Positions 36,462 through 44,853 of a stretch of 64,000 nucleotides of DNA are shown piece after piece. Every line of letters starts with the position of its first letter. Positions within the stretch are counted from its first letter, which is position 1. Source of the stretch: Nocardioides sp. GTDB lineage: Bacteria > Actinomycetota > Actinomycetes > Propionibacteriales > Nocardioidaceae. Both the position numbers and the translations under genes were made by a program. The stretch is from contig NZ_JASLGR010000046.1 in NCBI RefSeq assembly GCF_030150155.1, positions 1 to 64,000 on the forward strand. Direction: 5' to 3'. A model generated the notes under the pieces. It was given only the letters and a program-made list of their open reading frames with translations, was not told the DNA's origin and made no database searches.

Positions 36462-36467
36462 AGGGTA
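36462..36467 (-). promoter_or_regulatory. -10 box of the phosphodiesterase gene (leaderless)
   Basis: TACCCT on the minus strand with 6 nt to GTG 36455; no ribosome site visible. Confidence 0.5.
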
Positions 36468-36490
36468 GTACCGCTCGGCGCCGGTCGAGC

Positions 36491-38044
36491 TCAGTTCGAG
36501 ATGTCGCGGAACGGCTCGATCTGGGCGCCGAGCTCGTTGAGCCGCTCGGCCAGATCCTCGTACCCCCGCGAGATCACGTACGTCGACCGGAGCACGCTGG
36601 TGCCCTTGGCGGCCAGCATCGCGAGCAGGATCACCACGGCGGGCCGCAGCGCGGGCGGGCAGACGATCTCGGCGGCGGAGAAGCGGGTCGGGCCCTCGAC
36701 CATCACCCGGTGCGGGTCGAGCAGCTTGACCTGGCCGGCGAGCTTGTTGAGCTCGGTCAGGTAGATCGCGCGGTTCTCGTAGACCCAGTCGTGCAGCAGG
36801 GTCTGGCCGCTGGCGACAGCGGCGATGACGGCGAAGAACGGCAGGTTGTCGATGTTGAGGCCGGGGAACGGCATCGGGTGGATCTTGTCGTGCGGCGCGT
36901 GCAGCACCGAGTGCTTGGTGGTGATGTCGACGAGGCGGGTGTGGCCGTTGTTGGCCAGGTACTCCTCGGAGCGCTCGTAGCGGAAGCCCATCTCCTCCAG
37001 GGTGGCGAGCTCGATCTCCATGAACTCGATCGGAACCCGGCGGATGGTGATCTCGGAGTCGGTGACGATCGCCGCGGCGAGCAGGCTCATCGCCTCGATC
37101 GGGTCCTCGCTGGGGGCGTAGTCCACGTCGACGTCGATGCTGTCGAGGCCGGTCACGGTCAGGGTGGTGGTGCCGATCCCATCGACGCCGACGCCGAGCT
37201 TGCGCAGGTAGAAGCACAGGTCCTGGACCATGTAGTTCGAGCTGGCGTTGCGGATGACGGTGGTGCCCGGGTGCAGTGCTGCGGCCATCAGGGCGTTCTC
37301 GGTGACGGTGTCGCCACGCTCGGTGAGCACGATCGGGCGACCCGGGGTGATGGTGCGGTCGACGTTGGCCTGGTAGGCCCCGTCGGTGGCCTTGACCGCC
37401 AGGCCGAAGGCACGCAGGGCGGCCATGTGCGGCTCGACGGTGCGCTCGCCGAGGTTGCAGCCGCCGGCGTACGGCAGCTGGAAGGACTCGGCGCGGTGCA
37501 GCAACGGACCGAGGAACATGATCACCGAGCGGGTACGGCGGGCTGCCTCCTCGTCTACAGCGTCGAGGCGCAGCTCGCGCGGCGGGACGATCTCGAGGTC
37601 GTTGTCCTCGTTGAGCCAGCGGGTCTGCACGCCGAGGCTGTTGAGCACCTCGATGAGCCGGTTGACCTCCTCGATCCGGGCGACCTTGCGCAGGATCGTG
37701 CGGCCCTTGTTGAGCAGGGAGGCGCACAGCAGGGCGACGCCGGCGTTCTTCGAGGTCTTGACGTCGATGGTGCCCGACAGGGTGGTCGGGCCGGTGACGC
37801 GCAGGTGCACCGGGCCGGCGCCCAGGGAGACGATCTCGGAGTCCACGGCTGCGCCGATCCGGGCGATCATCTCGAGGGTCAGGTTCTGCTGGCCGCTCTC
37901 GATCCGCGCGATCGCGCTCTGCGAGGTGCCCAGGCGCTCGGCGAGCTGGGTCTGGGTGAGGCCGCGGTGGGTCCGCGCGTCTCGGATGAGATTTCCGATC
38001 CGGTCCTTGTAACCTTCAGTGGAGGGTGCACCCGTCGTACTCAT
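36491..38044 (-). CDS. XRE helix-turn-helix fused to MurA-type enolpyruvyl transferase
   Basis: 517 residues. Residues about 14-70 are an XRE HTH (GNLIRDARTHRGLTQTQLAERLGTSQSAIARIESG). From about 80 onward it is an EPSP-synthase-fold protein of the UDP-N-acetylglucosamine 1-carboxyvinyltransferase type. Key MurA residues are present: Lys-Asn in TSKNAG (99-100), the fosfomycin-target Cys196 in GGCNLG, the Asp of GLNIDNLP and the Arg of YENRAIY. It could be a catalytic enzyme with DNA-binding ability, or a regulator sensing a cell-wall precursor. ATG 38044 is supported by TAACGT 7 nt upstream. Divergent from adh. A housekeeping murA is presumably elsewhere (inference). Confidence 0.87.
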   Translation of the reverse strand: MSTTGAPSTEGYKDRIGNLIRDARTHRGLTQTQLAERLGTSQSAIARIESGQQNLTLEMIARIGAAVDSEIVSLGAGPVHLRVTGPTTLSGTIDVKTSKNAGVALLCASLLNKGRTILRKVARIEEVNRLIEVLNSLGVQTRWLNEDNDLEIVPPRELRLDAVDEEAARRTRSVIMFLGPLLHRAESFQLPYAGGCNLGERTVEPHMAALRAFGLAVKATDGAYQANVDRTITPGRPIVLTERGDTVTENALMAAALHPGTTVIRNASSNYMVQDLCFYLRKLGVGVDGIGTTTLTVTGLDSIDVDVDYAPSEDPIEAMSLLAAAIVTDSEITIRRVPIEFMEIELATLEEMGFRYERSEEYLANNGHTRLVDITTKHSVLHAPHDKIHPMPFPGLNIDNLPFFAVIAAVASGQTLLHDWVYENRAIYLTELNKLAGQVKLLDPHRVMVEGPTRFSAAEIVCPPALRPAVVILLAMLAAKGTSVLRSTYVISRGYEDLAERLNELGAQIEPFRDISN

Positions 38045-38082
38045 AACAGCCACGTTAACTCATATGTGAGATAGTGCCTAAC
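38045..38082. promoter_or_regulatory. Divergent promoter region with dyad between the XRE-MurA and adh genes
   Basis: Only 38 bp separate the start codons. Minus strand: TAACGT (38057-38052) 7 nt before ATG 38044. Plus strand: GATAGT (38070-38075) 7 nt before ATG 38083. Between them lies the dyad CTCATATGTGAG (38059-38070), which overlaps one base of the plus -10 box and could be an operator, perhaps for the XRE domain (inference). Confidence 0.5.
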
Positions 38083-39099
38083 ATGCTCGCTACGACTCTC
38101 CACGACATTCGTACGATCAGCTTCACCGAGATGCCCGATCCGGTCATCAAGCTGCCCACCGACGCCATCGTCAAGGTGATCGCGTCGTGCATCTGCGGCT
38201 CGGACCTGTGGCCCTACCGTGGCGAGAACGGCCCGATCGACGGCGCCCGCACCATCGGCCACGAGTGTCTCGGCGAGGTCGTCGAGATCGGTGCCGACGT
38301 GCGCGGCTTCCAGGTCGGCGACCGTGTGATCGTGCCGTTCGACCACTGCGACAACACCTGTCCGCACTGCCTGGCCGGCTTCCAGAGCGTGTGCGAGAAC
38401 GTCGGCTTCACCACCTCTGGCCAGGCCGAGCTCACTCGAGTGACGCAGGCCGACGGCACCCTGGTGCGCCTGCCCGAGACCGACGACGCGCTGCTGCCGC
38501 ACCTGCTGACCCTCTCCGACGTCTTCCCGACCGGCTTCCACGCCGCGACCAGCGCTCGGGTCAGCGCCGGCGACACGGTCGTGGTCGTCGGTGACGGCGC
38601 CGTCGGCCTGCTCGGCGTGCTCTCGGCCAAGCTCCTCGGCGCCGAGCGGATCATCGCCATGTCGCGCCACGAGCCGCGCCAGAAGCTCGCCCGCGCGTTC
38701 GGTGCCACCGACATCGTCGCGGCCCGAGGCGCGGAGGGCGAGGCCGAGGTCGCCGAGCTCACCCGTGGCCTCGGTGCCGACGCGGTGCTGGAGTGCGTCG
38801 GCACCGGTGCGGCGATGGACACTGCCTTCACCGTGGCCCGCCCCGGCGCGATGGTCGGCTTCGTCGGCGCCCCGCACGGCGTCACGCTGCCGGTGCGCCA
38901 GATGTTCGACAAGAACGTCGGCCTCTTCGGCGGGATGGCGCCGGTGCGGCGCTACGTCCCCGAGCTGCTCCCGCTGGTGCTGGACGGCACCGCTCGCCCC
39001 GGCCTGGTCTTCGACTCGGTTCTGCCGATGAGCCAGGCGGCGGAGGGCTACCGGCAGATGGACGAGCGCGAGGCGATCAAGGTCTTCCTCCAGCCGTGA
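38083..39099 (+). CDS. Zinc-dependent alcohol dehydrogenase (MDR family)
   Basis: 338-residue NAD(P)-dependent medium-chain dehydrogenase. Catalytic zinc ligands: Cys in CICGSDLWPYRG and His-Glu in IGHECLGEVV. The structural zinc loop DHCDNTCPHCLAGFQSVCEN has its four Cys. Rossmann motif VVVGDGAVGLLGVLSA. It resembles IMP-type zinc alcohol dehydrogenases of unknown substrate. An AraC regulator and a VOC protein follow in the same direction, suggesting a small aldehyde or xenobiotic response unit (inference). Confidence 0.92.
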   Translation: MLATTLHDIRTISFTEMPDPVIKLPTDAIVKVIASCICGSDLWPYRGENGPIDGARTIGHECLGEVVEIGADVRGFQVGDRVIVPFDHCDNTCPHCLAGFQSVCENVGFTTSGQAELTRVTQADGTLVRLPETDDALLPHLLTLSDVFPTGFHAATSARVSAGDTVVVVGDGAVGLLGVLSAKLLGAERIIAMSRHEPRQKLARAFGATDIVAARGAEGEAEVAELTRGLGADAVLECVGTGAAMDTAFTVARPGAMVGFVGAPHGVTLPVRQMFDKNVGLFGGMAPVRRYVPELLPLVLDGTARPGLVFDSVLPMSQAAEGYRQMDEREAIKVFLQP

Positions 39100-39109
39100 G
39101 GGCGCACCC

Positions 39110-39553
39110 GTGACGGCGCCGGTGTCGCCGCAGCAGCGGCTCGAGGACCTCGCCCGGCTCCGTCGGGTGCGGGACCGGATCGACCGCGAGTTCGCCCAGC
39201 CACTCGACGTGGAGGCGCTCGCCCACGGCGTACACCTGTCGGCGGGGCACCTGAGCCGGCAGTTCAAGGAGGCCTACGGCGAGTCGCCGTACTCCTATCT
39301 CATGACCCGCCGGATCGAACGGGCGATGGCCCTGCTGCGCCGCGGCGACCTGAGCGTCACCGACATCTGCTTCGCCGTCGGCTTCTCCTCCCTCGGCACC
39401 TTCTCGACGCGGTTCTCCGAGCTGGTCGGGATGTCGCCGAGCCGCTACCGGGCTGCGGTCGAGGCCGGCGAGATGGACCTGCCCTCGTGCGTGGTCAAGG
39501 CCGTCACACGACCGGTCAGGAATCGAGAAGTGCCGGCCGGGACCAGGCCCTAG
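39110..39553 (+). CDS. AraC-family regulator (HTH domain only)
   Basis: 147 residues, essentially the double HTH AraC DNA-binding module: VEALAHGVHLSAGHLSRQFKEAYGESPYSYLMTRRIERA for the first HTH and VTDICFAVGFSSLGTFSTRFSELVGMSPSRYR for the second. No effector-binding domain. GTG start 10 bp after adh. The TAG stop forms part of a TAGCGT box before the next gene. Confidence 0.9.
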   Translation: MTAPVSPQQRLEDLARLRRVRDRIDREFAQPLDVEALAHGVHLSAGHLSRQFKEAYGESPYSYLMTRRIERAMALLRRGDLSVTDICFAVGFSSLGTFSTRFSELVGMSPSRYRAAVEAGEMDLPSCVVKAVTRPVRNREVPAGTRP

Positions 39554-39556
39554 CGT
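39551..39556 (+). promoter_or_regulatory. -10-like box before the VOC gene, using the araC-type stop codon
   Basis: TAGCGT, whose TAG is the stop of the AraC gene, 7 nt before ATG 39564. Confidence 0.45.
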
Positions 39557-39563
39557 GGATGCC

Positions 39564-39971
39564 ATGAGCCTTTCACTGCACTCCACGTTCCTGCCCCAGA
39601 CCGACCCCGAGGCCACGATCGCGTTCTACCGCGACGCGCTCGGCTTCGAGGTCCGCAACGACGTCGGCTACGGCGACCTGCACTGGATCACCGTCGGCCC
39701 GGCCGACCAGCCCGACGTCAACCTCGTCCTCGAGCCGCCGGCCATGGACCCGGGCCTCAACGACGCCGAGAAGCAGACCATCGCCGAGTTGATGGCCAAG
39801 GGCTGCTACGCCCGACTGATCCTCGGGGTCGAGGACCTCGACGCCACCTTCGAGAAGATCCAGGCCACCGGCGCCGAGGTCATCCAGGAGCCCACCGACC
39901 AGCCGTACGGCGTGCGCGACTGCGCCTTCCGTGACCCGTCGGGCAACCACATCCGCATCAACCAGATCTGA
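39564..39971 (+). CDS. VOC (glyoxalase/bleomycin resistance) family protein
   Basis: 135-residue vicinal-oxygen-chelate protein: two beta-alpha-beta-beta-beta modules, starting LHSTFLPQTDPEATIAFYRDALGFEVRND and ending with the metal-site region DCAFRDPSGNHIRINQI, where Asp-Pro-x-Gly-Asn is the usual family ending. It may be a lyase, dioxygenase or drug-binding protein. In actinomycetes an AraC regulator plus VOC protein plus UvrA-like ATPase is a recurring neighbourhood, suggesting drug or electrophile resistance (inference). Confidence 0.88.
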   Translation: MSLSLHSTFLPQTDPEATIAFYRDALGFEVRNDVGYGDLHWITVGPADQPDVNLVLEPPAMDPGLNDAEKQTIAELMAKGCYARLILGVEDLDATFEKIQATGAEVIQEPTDQPYGVRDCAFRDPSGNHIRINQI

Positions 39972-40000
39972 CACCCGACCCTACCGATCCAGGAGCGCCA

Positions 40001-42364
40001 GTGCCCGACCTCGAAGCAGCCGACCAGCACGACCTGATCCGCGTCGTGGGTGCGCGGGAGAACAATCTCAAGGGGGTCGACGTCGAGCTGCCCAAGCGCC
40101 GGTTGAGTGTCTTCACCGGCGTGTCGGGGTCGGGCAAGAGCTCCTTGGTCTTCGGCACCATCGCTGCGGAGTCGCAGCGCCTGATCAACGAGACCTACTC
40201 CACGTTCGTCCAGGGCTTCATGCCGTCCCTGGCCCGCCCCGAGGTCGACGCCTTGGAGGGGATCACCACCGCGATCCTGGTCGACCAGGAGCGGATGGGC
40301 GCCAACCCGCGCTCCACCGTCGGCACCGCGACCGACGCCCACGCGATGCTGCGGGTCCTCTACAGCCGCATCGGTGAGCCGTACGTCGGCCCGCCGACCG
40401 CGTTCTCCTTCAACGTCCCCACCCGCAAGGCCAGTGGTGTCATGCAGCGGGAGAAGGCCGACGGGCGGGTGGAGAAGAACGTCGTCAAGCAGGTCGTCTA
40501 CCTCGGTGGGATGTGTCCCGAGTGTGAGGGGCGCGGCAGTGTCTCGGCCCTGGACCTGACGCAGATCATCGACGAGTCGAAGAGTCTGGACGACGGTGCG
40601 ATCCTGGTGCCGGGCTGGACGGCCGACGGCTGGATGACCGCGCCCTACCGGGAGCAGTTCCCGGCCGACGTACCGGTGTCGACGCTGACCGCGAAGCAGC
40701 GTGACGACCTGCTGTACGCCGAGCCGAAGAAGGTCAAGGTCAACGGCGTCAATGTCACCACCGAGGGGATCATCCCCAAGATCCGTAAGTCGATGTTCTC
40801 CAAGGACCTGGAGTCCTTGCAGTCCCACATCCGGGCCTTCGTGGAGCGGGCCGCGGTCTTCGGTCCGTGCACGGCCTGTGAGGGCACCCGGCTCAACGAG
40901 GCGGCCCGGTCCTCACTGATCAACGGCGCCTCGATCGCCGACCTCGCCTCGATGCAGATCACCGATCTGGCCTCGTGGCTCGGTGGGGTGGATGACCCCG
41001 GCGTCGCGCCGTTGGTGGCGGGCCTGCAGCACCTGCTCGACTCCTTCGTCGAGATCGGGCTCGGCTACCTGTCCCTGGACCGCCCGACCGGGACGCTGTC
41101 GGGTGGTGAGTCCCAGCGCACCCGGATGATCCGGCACCTGGGCTCGGCGCTGACCGATGTCACCTATGTCTTCGACGAGCCCACGGTGGGGCTGCATCCG
41201 CACGACATCACTCGGATGAACGGGCTTCTGCTGCGGCTGCGCGACAAGGGCAACACCGTTCTCGTCGTCGAGCACAAGCCGGAGACGATCGCGATCGCCG
41301 ACCATGTCGTCGACCTCGGGCCAGGTGCCGGTGAGGCAGGCGGGCAGATCTGCTTCGAGGGCACCGTGGCGGGGCTGCGGTCCAGCGACACCCTGACCGG
41401 TCGTCACCTCGACGACCGGGCAGCGGTCAAGGACGAGGTCCGGGAGCGCACCGGGGTGATCGAGATCCGCGGCGCCTCAGAGCACAACCTGCGTGACGTC
41501 GATGTCGACGTCCCGCTCGGTGTGCTGTGCGTGGTGACCGGGGTCGCCGGTTCGGGCAAGAGCTCCCTGATCCACGGGGCGGTCACGCCGCGCCCGGGGG
41601 TGGTGTCGATCGACCAGAGCCCGATCAAGGGCTCGCGGCGCTCCAACCCCGCCACCTACACGGGCCTGCTCGAGCCGATCCGCAAGGCGTTCGCCAAGGC
41701 CAACGGCGTCAAGCCGGCGCTGTTCAGCGCGAACTCCGAGGGCGCCTGCCCGACGTGCAGCGGCAACGGCATGGTCTACACCGAGCTCGGCTTCATGGAC
41801 ACCGTCGCGACCGTGTGTGAGGAGTGTGGCGGCCGCCGCTTCCAGGCCTCGGTCCTGGAGTACACCCTGGCGGGGCTCAGCATCGCCGACGTCCTCGACC
41901 TGCCGGTCTCCGACGCACTCGAGCTGTTCTCGGCGGGTGAGGCGAAGCTGCCCGCTGCAGCCACGATCCTCGGTCGGCTGGAGGATGTCGGCCTGGGCTA
42001 CATCCGGCTGGGTCAGCCGCTCAACACCCTCTCGGGCGGTGAGCGACAGCGGCTGAAGCTCGCGATGGCACTGGCGGAGAAGGGTGAGGTCTATGTGCTC
42101 GATGAGCCGACCACCGGTCTTCACCTCGCCGATGTCGCGAACCTGCTCGCGCTGCTCGACCGATTGGTGGACGCCGGGAAGTCGGTGATCGTGATCGAGC
42201 ACCATCAGGCCGTGATGGCCCATGCGGACTGGATCATCGACCTCGGCCCTGGGGCCGGCCATGACGGTGGCACCGTGGTCTTCGAGGGCACACCAGCAGC
42301 GTTGGTGGCGGCGTCGCCGACGACCTTGACCGGCGAGTACCTGCGCGCGTACGTCGGCCAGTAG
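40001..42364 (+). CDS. UvrA-like ABC ATPase (short, drug-resistance type)
   Basis: 787 residues with two ABC modules as in UvrA: Walker A GVSGSGKSS (residue about 40) and GVAGSGKSS (about 514), signatures LSGGESQRTRM and LSGGERQRLKL, and Walker B segments FDEPTVGLHP and LDEPTTGLH. Zinc-finger Cys pairs appear as CPEC, CTAC, CPTC and CEEC. It is some 150-200 residues shorter than housekeeping UvrA because the UvrB-binding and insertion domains are reduced. This fits the DrrC-like group that removes DNA-intercalating drugs. GTG has AGGAG at good spacing. Confidence 0.92.
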   Translation: MPDLEAADQHDLIRVVGARENNLKGVDVELPKRRLSVFTGVSGSGKSSLVFGTIAAESQRLINETYSTFVQGFMPSLARPEVDALEGITTAILVDQERMGANPRSTVGTATDAHAMLRVLYSRIGEPYVGPPTAFSFNVPTRKASGVMQREKADGRVEKNVVKQVVYLGGMCPECEGRGSVSALDLTQIIDESKSLDDGAILVPGWTADGWMTAPYREQFPADVPVSTLTAKQRDDLLYAEPKKVKVNGVNVTTEGIIPKIRKSMFSKDLESLQSHIRAFVERAAVFGPCTACEGTRLNEAARSSLINGASIADLASMQITDLASWLGGVDDPGVAPLVAGLQHLLDSFVEIGLGYLSLDRPTGTLSGGESQRTRMIRHLGSALTDVTYVFDEPTVGLHPHDITRMNGLLLRLRDKGNTVLVVEHKPETIAIADHVVDLGPGAGEAGGQICFEGTVAGLRSSDTLTGRHLDDRAAVKDEVRERTGVIEIRGASEHNLRDVDVDVPLGVLCVVTGVAGSGKSSLIHGAVTPRPGVVSIDQSPIKGSRRSNPATYTGLLEPIRKAFAKANGVKPALFSANSEGACPTCSGNGMVYTELGFMDTVATVCEECGGRRFQASVLEYTLAGLSIADVLDLPVSDALELFSAGEAKLPAAATILGRLEDVGLGYIRLGQPLNTLSGGERQRLKLAMALAEKGEVYVLDEPTTGLHLADVANLLALLDRLVDAGKSVIVIEHHQAVMAHADWIIDLGPGAGHDGGTVVFEGTPAALVAASPTTLTGEYLRAYVGQ

Positions 42365-42377
42365 CCGTTCGGGGAGG

Positions 42378-43691
42378 TCAGCCGAGTCGGGGGTCGTCGA
42401 CGGGCGGCACCGCCGGAGCGGCGTGGGTGGCCTTGTAGCGCTCGAAGTCGCTCAGCTCCCCGCTGCGCCACAGCGGCACGCTGGCCTTGAGCACCATCGT
42501 CAGCTGCATCACGAACTGTGGATCCTGCATGTTGGCGCCGAACAGCTCGTTGATTCGTCGCCAGCGGTAGCGGATGGTCTGGGGGTGGACCTCCATCCGT
42601 GCCGCGATGGTCGGTGCCGAGTCGCGCGTCTCCAGCCAGGTCAGCAGGGTCTCCGAGAGGATCGCCCGGGAGTTGAGGGTCTCGCCGAGGAGCGGCTCGA
42701 GCAGGTTCTGGCAGAGCAGGGTGCGCAGCGGCGGGTCGGTGTGGAGCCAGATCTCGGCGGCGTGGTTCGTGCACCAGATCACGGGGTCGGCGGCGATCAC
42801 GCCACGGGCCAGCAGTCCCGCGCTGAGCTGGACCCAGCCGACGGCCGAGTGCGCCTGGGCGACCTCGATCGGCCACGAGACGATCGCCCGGATGCCGTGC
42901 GGGCCCTCCTCGTTCAGGCCGGCGAGGAGGGCGCCGACCTCGGTCGCGGGGGCAAGGATCAGCTGCCATCCGTCCTGGGTGGTGCTGAGCAGATCCGTGC
43001 GACGGGCGATCTCGGTAGCCTGCGCGGTGGGATCGAGGGCGAGTGCCACGACGGTCTCCGGGACGGTCCAGCCGGCGAGGGCAGCACGCTTGTGCACGAC
43101 CTCGAGGTCCAGTGGGTCGTGCAGGTTCACCGCGCCGGTAGCGTCCGGTTCGCGCTTGAGCAGCAGGTTCCACAACCGCCGCTGGGACCGATCGGGGTTG
43201 CGCAGGCCGAGCTCGTAGCCGACCATCAGCTCCCGGCGCAGGTGTTCGGTGAAGTCGAAGATGCCGGCGATGACGTCGGAGACCGGCCCCTGGGGGAGAT
43301 CATGGGTGCGCCCGTACGACGCCAGGTAGCGCGCGGTGGCGGCACTGCCGAGGGTGAGGGCGAATTCGATGTTCGCCGCGGTGTCGCCTGACTGGGCCTC
43401 GCCCCAGCCCAGCCGGCGGAAGAGCTCGTCGACCTTGCGGAGCTCCGAGTCGCGCACCGACGGATCGGCGATGTAGGCGTGGAAGGCCGCCGTCGCGGCA
43501 GTGTTCATCAGCTGGTGACGCTTGCCGCGGTCCGGGCCGCTGAAGGCGGGAACGAACTCGCGCACCTGGTTCACGATCGGCTCGGCGATGTGGGAGAGCG
43601 CCTCGCGCAACATCTCATGCGGCGTGGGCTCACTGGAGGTGGCACCCGCCCCGTAGACGGTGGGCTCGACGGCGCGATGATCGCTCGTCAT
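42378..43691 (-). CDS. PucR-family transcriptional regulator
   Basis: 437 residues. A long N-terminal helical sensory part is followed by a GGDEF-like middle domain and the C-terminal PucR/CdaR HTH (LLTWLETRDSAPTIAARMEVHPQTIRYRWRRINELFG). Members regulate purine, sugar-acid or amine catabolism. ATG 43691 opens the conserved part; the frame continues upstream without similarity. Convergent with the UvrA-like gene (13-bp gap). It lies next to a second PucR-type gene and the amine oxidase-like genes, a possible regulatory link. Confidence 0.82.
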   Translation of the reverse strand: MTSDHRAVEPTVYGAGATSSEPTPHEMLREALSHIAEPIVNQVREFVPAFSGPDRGKRHQLMNTAATAAFHAYIADPSVRDSELRKVDELFRRLGWGEAQSGDTAANIEFALTLGSAATARYLASYGRTHDLPQGPVSDVIAGIFDFTEHLRRELMVGYELGLRNPDRSQRRLWNLLLKREPDATGAVNLHDPLDLEVVHKRAALAGWTVPETVVALALDPTAQATEIARRTDLLSTTQDGWQLILAPATEVGALLAGLNEEGPHGIRAIVSWPIEVAQAHSAVGWVQLSAGLLARGVIAADPVIWCTNHAAEIWLHTDPPLRTLLCQNLLEPLLGETLNSRAILSETLLTWLETRDSAPTIAARMEVHPQTIRYRWRRINELFGANMQDPQFVMQLTMVLKASVPLWRSGELSDFERYKATHAAPAVPPVDDPRLG

Positions 43692-43833
43692 GGAAGGCAC
43701 CCCCGTCCGGCCTGAACGCGATTTGGTGGATTCACGCATTCGGGCGGGTGTTCGGGCAAGTGCCGAAGGTCCCTCTAGCTTGGAAGTTGTCATGTGCGTG
43801 ACAAACCTCGCGCCGCCGTGTGGTGAATGGGGT

Positions 43834-44661
43834 TCATGAACGCACCGAAACGGTGCGCATCTCGTCCTGCCACAGGAAGAGCAGGGCCGGCAGAACGGCG
43901 AGCAGCTGCACCGTGGCCTGCGGGCTGCACGGGTACGGACCGACCAGCTCATGGATCCGGTTGAGGCGGTTGCGCACCGTCGCCGTGCTCACCTCCAGCT
44001 GGTGGGCGATCTGCTGCAGGTTCATGTTGCCCGACAGGCTGGTGAGGTACGTGCGCAGCAGCCGGATGCGCTGGGGGAGCGGCTCGATCTGAAGGCGGAG
44101 CAGCTTGGCGGCCAGGGAGTGCAGGCTGGTCGGCGGGATGAACATGACGACGTCGGCGTCGGTGACGCGAGGCAGGCGGACGATGCCGCGCGGGTGCGCT
44201 AGGCCCTGGTCGATGAGCCAGTAGGAGAGGCGCGCGTGCTCGTAGCCTCGGCGAAGCTCCGCCAGGGTGAGGGTGGCGGTGCACACCACGTGCATCTCGT
44301 TGCGGGTGGCGACCGGGCCGAGCTCGGTCAGGAAGCCGCCGATCCGGGCGGCGGAGTGGACGAAGATGGCGTGATCGGGCGCATGGAACGCTGCCCGACT
44401 GAAGACCTCACGCTCGGGGCTGTCGACCTGCGCCATCAGGGCGCGGTGTGGCCGCTCGCAGAGCGTGACGACCATCCGGGCGTTCTCGGGGACCTTGCGG
44501 GAGACCAGATCGACGAAGACATGCGGTGCAGCCTCGTCGGTCAGGGGCAGCATCACCGGCTCCTTGCGGGGAGCCGGCACGATGTGCGTTGCATCGTCGG
44601 GCACGGACGCTCCGTCCGACGGATCGAGGTTCGGATCCGGGAACGATTCGTTCTCAGGCAT
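43834..44661 (-). CDS. PucR-type HTH regulator
   Basis: 275 residues. The C-terminal HTH (LSGNMNLQQIAHQLEVSTATVRNRLNRIHELVG) matches the PucR/CdaR family; the N-terminal 45 residues are acidic and disordered, and the middle is an alpha/beta domain that could be a degenerate GGDEF-like sensor. ATG 44661 has an ideal ribosome site (GAAGGAG, 5 nt spacing). Faces the same way as the amine oxidase-like genes 192 bp upstream, which is too far for coupling. Confidence 0.78.
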   Translation of the reverse strand: MPENESFPDPNLDPSDGASVPDDATHIVPAPRKEPVMLPLTDEAAPHVFVDLVSRKVPENARMVVTLCERPHRALMAQVDSPEREVFSRAAFHAPDHAIFVHSAARIGGFLTELGPVATRNEMHVVCTATLTLAELRRGYEHARLSYWLIDQGLAHPRGIVRLPRVTDADVVMFIPPTSLHSLAAKLLRLQIEPLPQRIRLLRTYLTSLSGNMNLQQIAHQLEVSTATVRNRLNRIHELVGPYPCSPQATVQLLAVLPALLFLWQDEMRTVSVRS

Positions 44662-44853
44662 GTGCACTCCTTCATCGGGACTGACCAAGCAACTGACGAC
44701 GCGGGACCGAGGCCCCGAGAGCTCTAGGCCCAAGCGAACGACCTCATGTGGTCTGAGTCACTCCGTTCCTGGGCACGAACTGGAGGAAGTCGGAAAATTA
44801 CTCACGCCCGTTACAAGAATTGAAGGTGCCCATATTTCTGCCCAGGAGGGCAT

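Noticed and set aside
36456..37727. Long upstream extension of the phosphodiesterase frame
   Set aside because: It overlaps the MurA-type gene in the same direction but another frame, and is Arg/Pro-rich without similarity. GTG 36455 directly precedes the conserved AFAHRGG motif.
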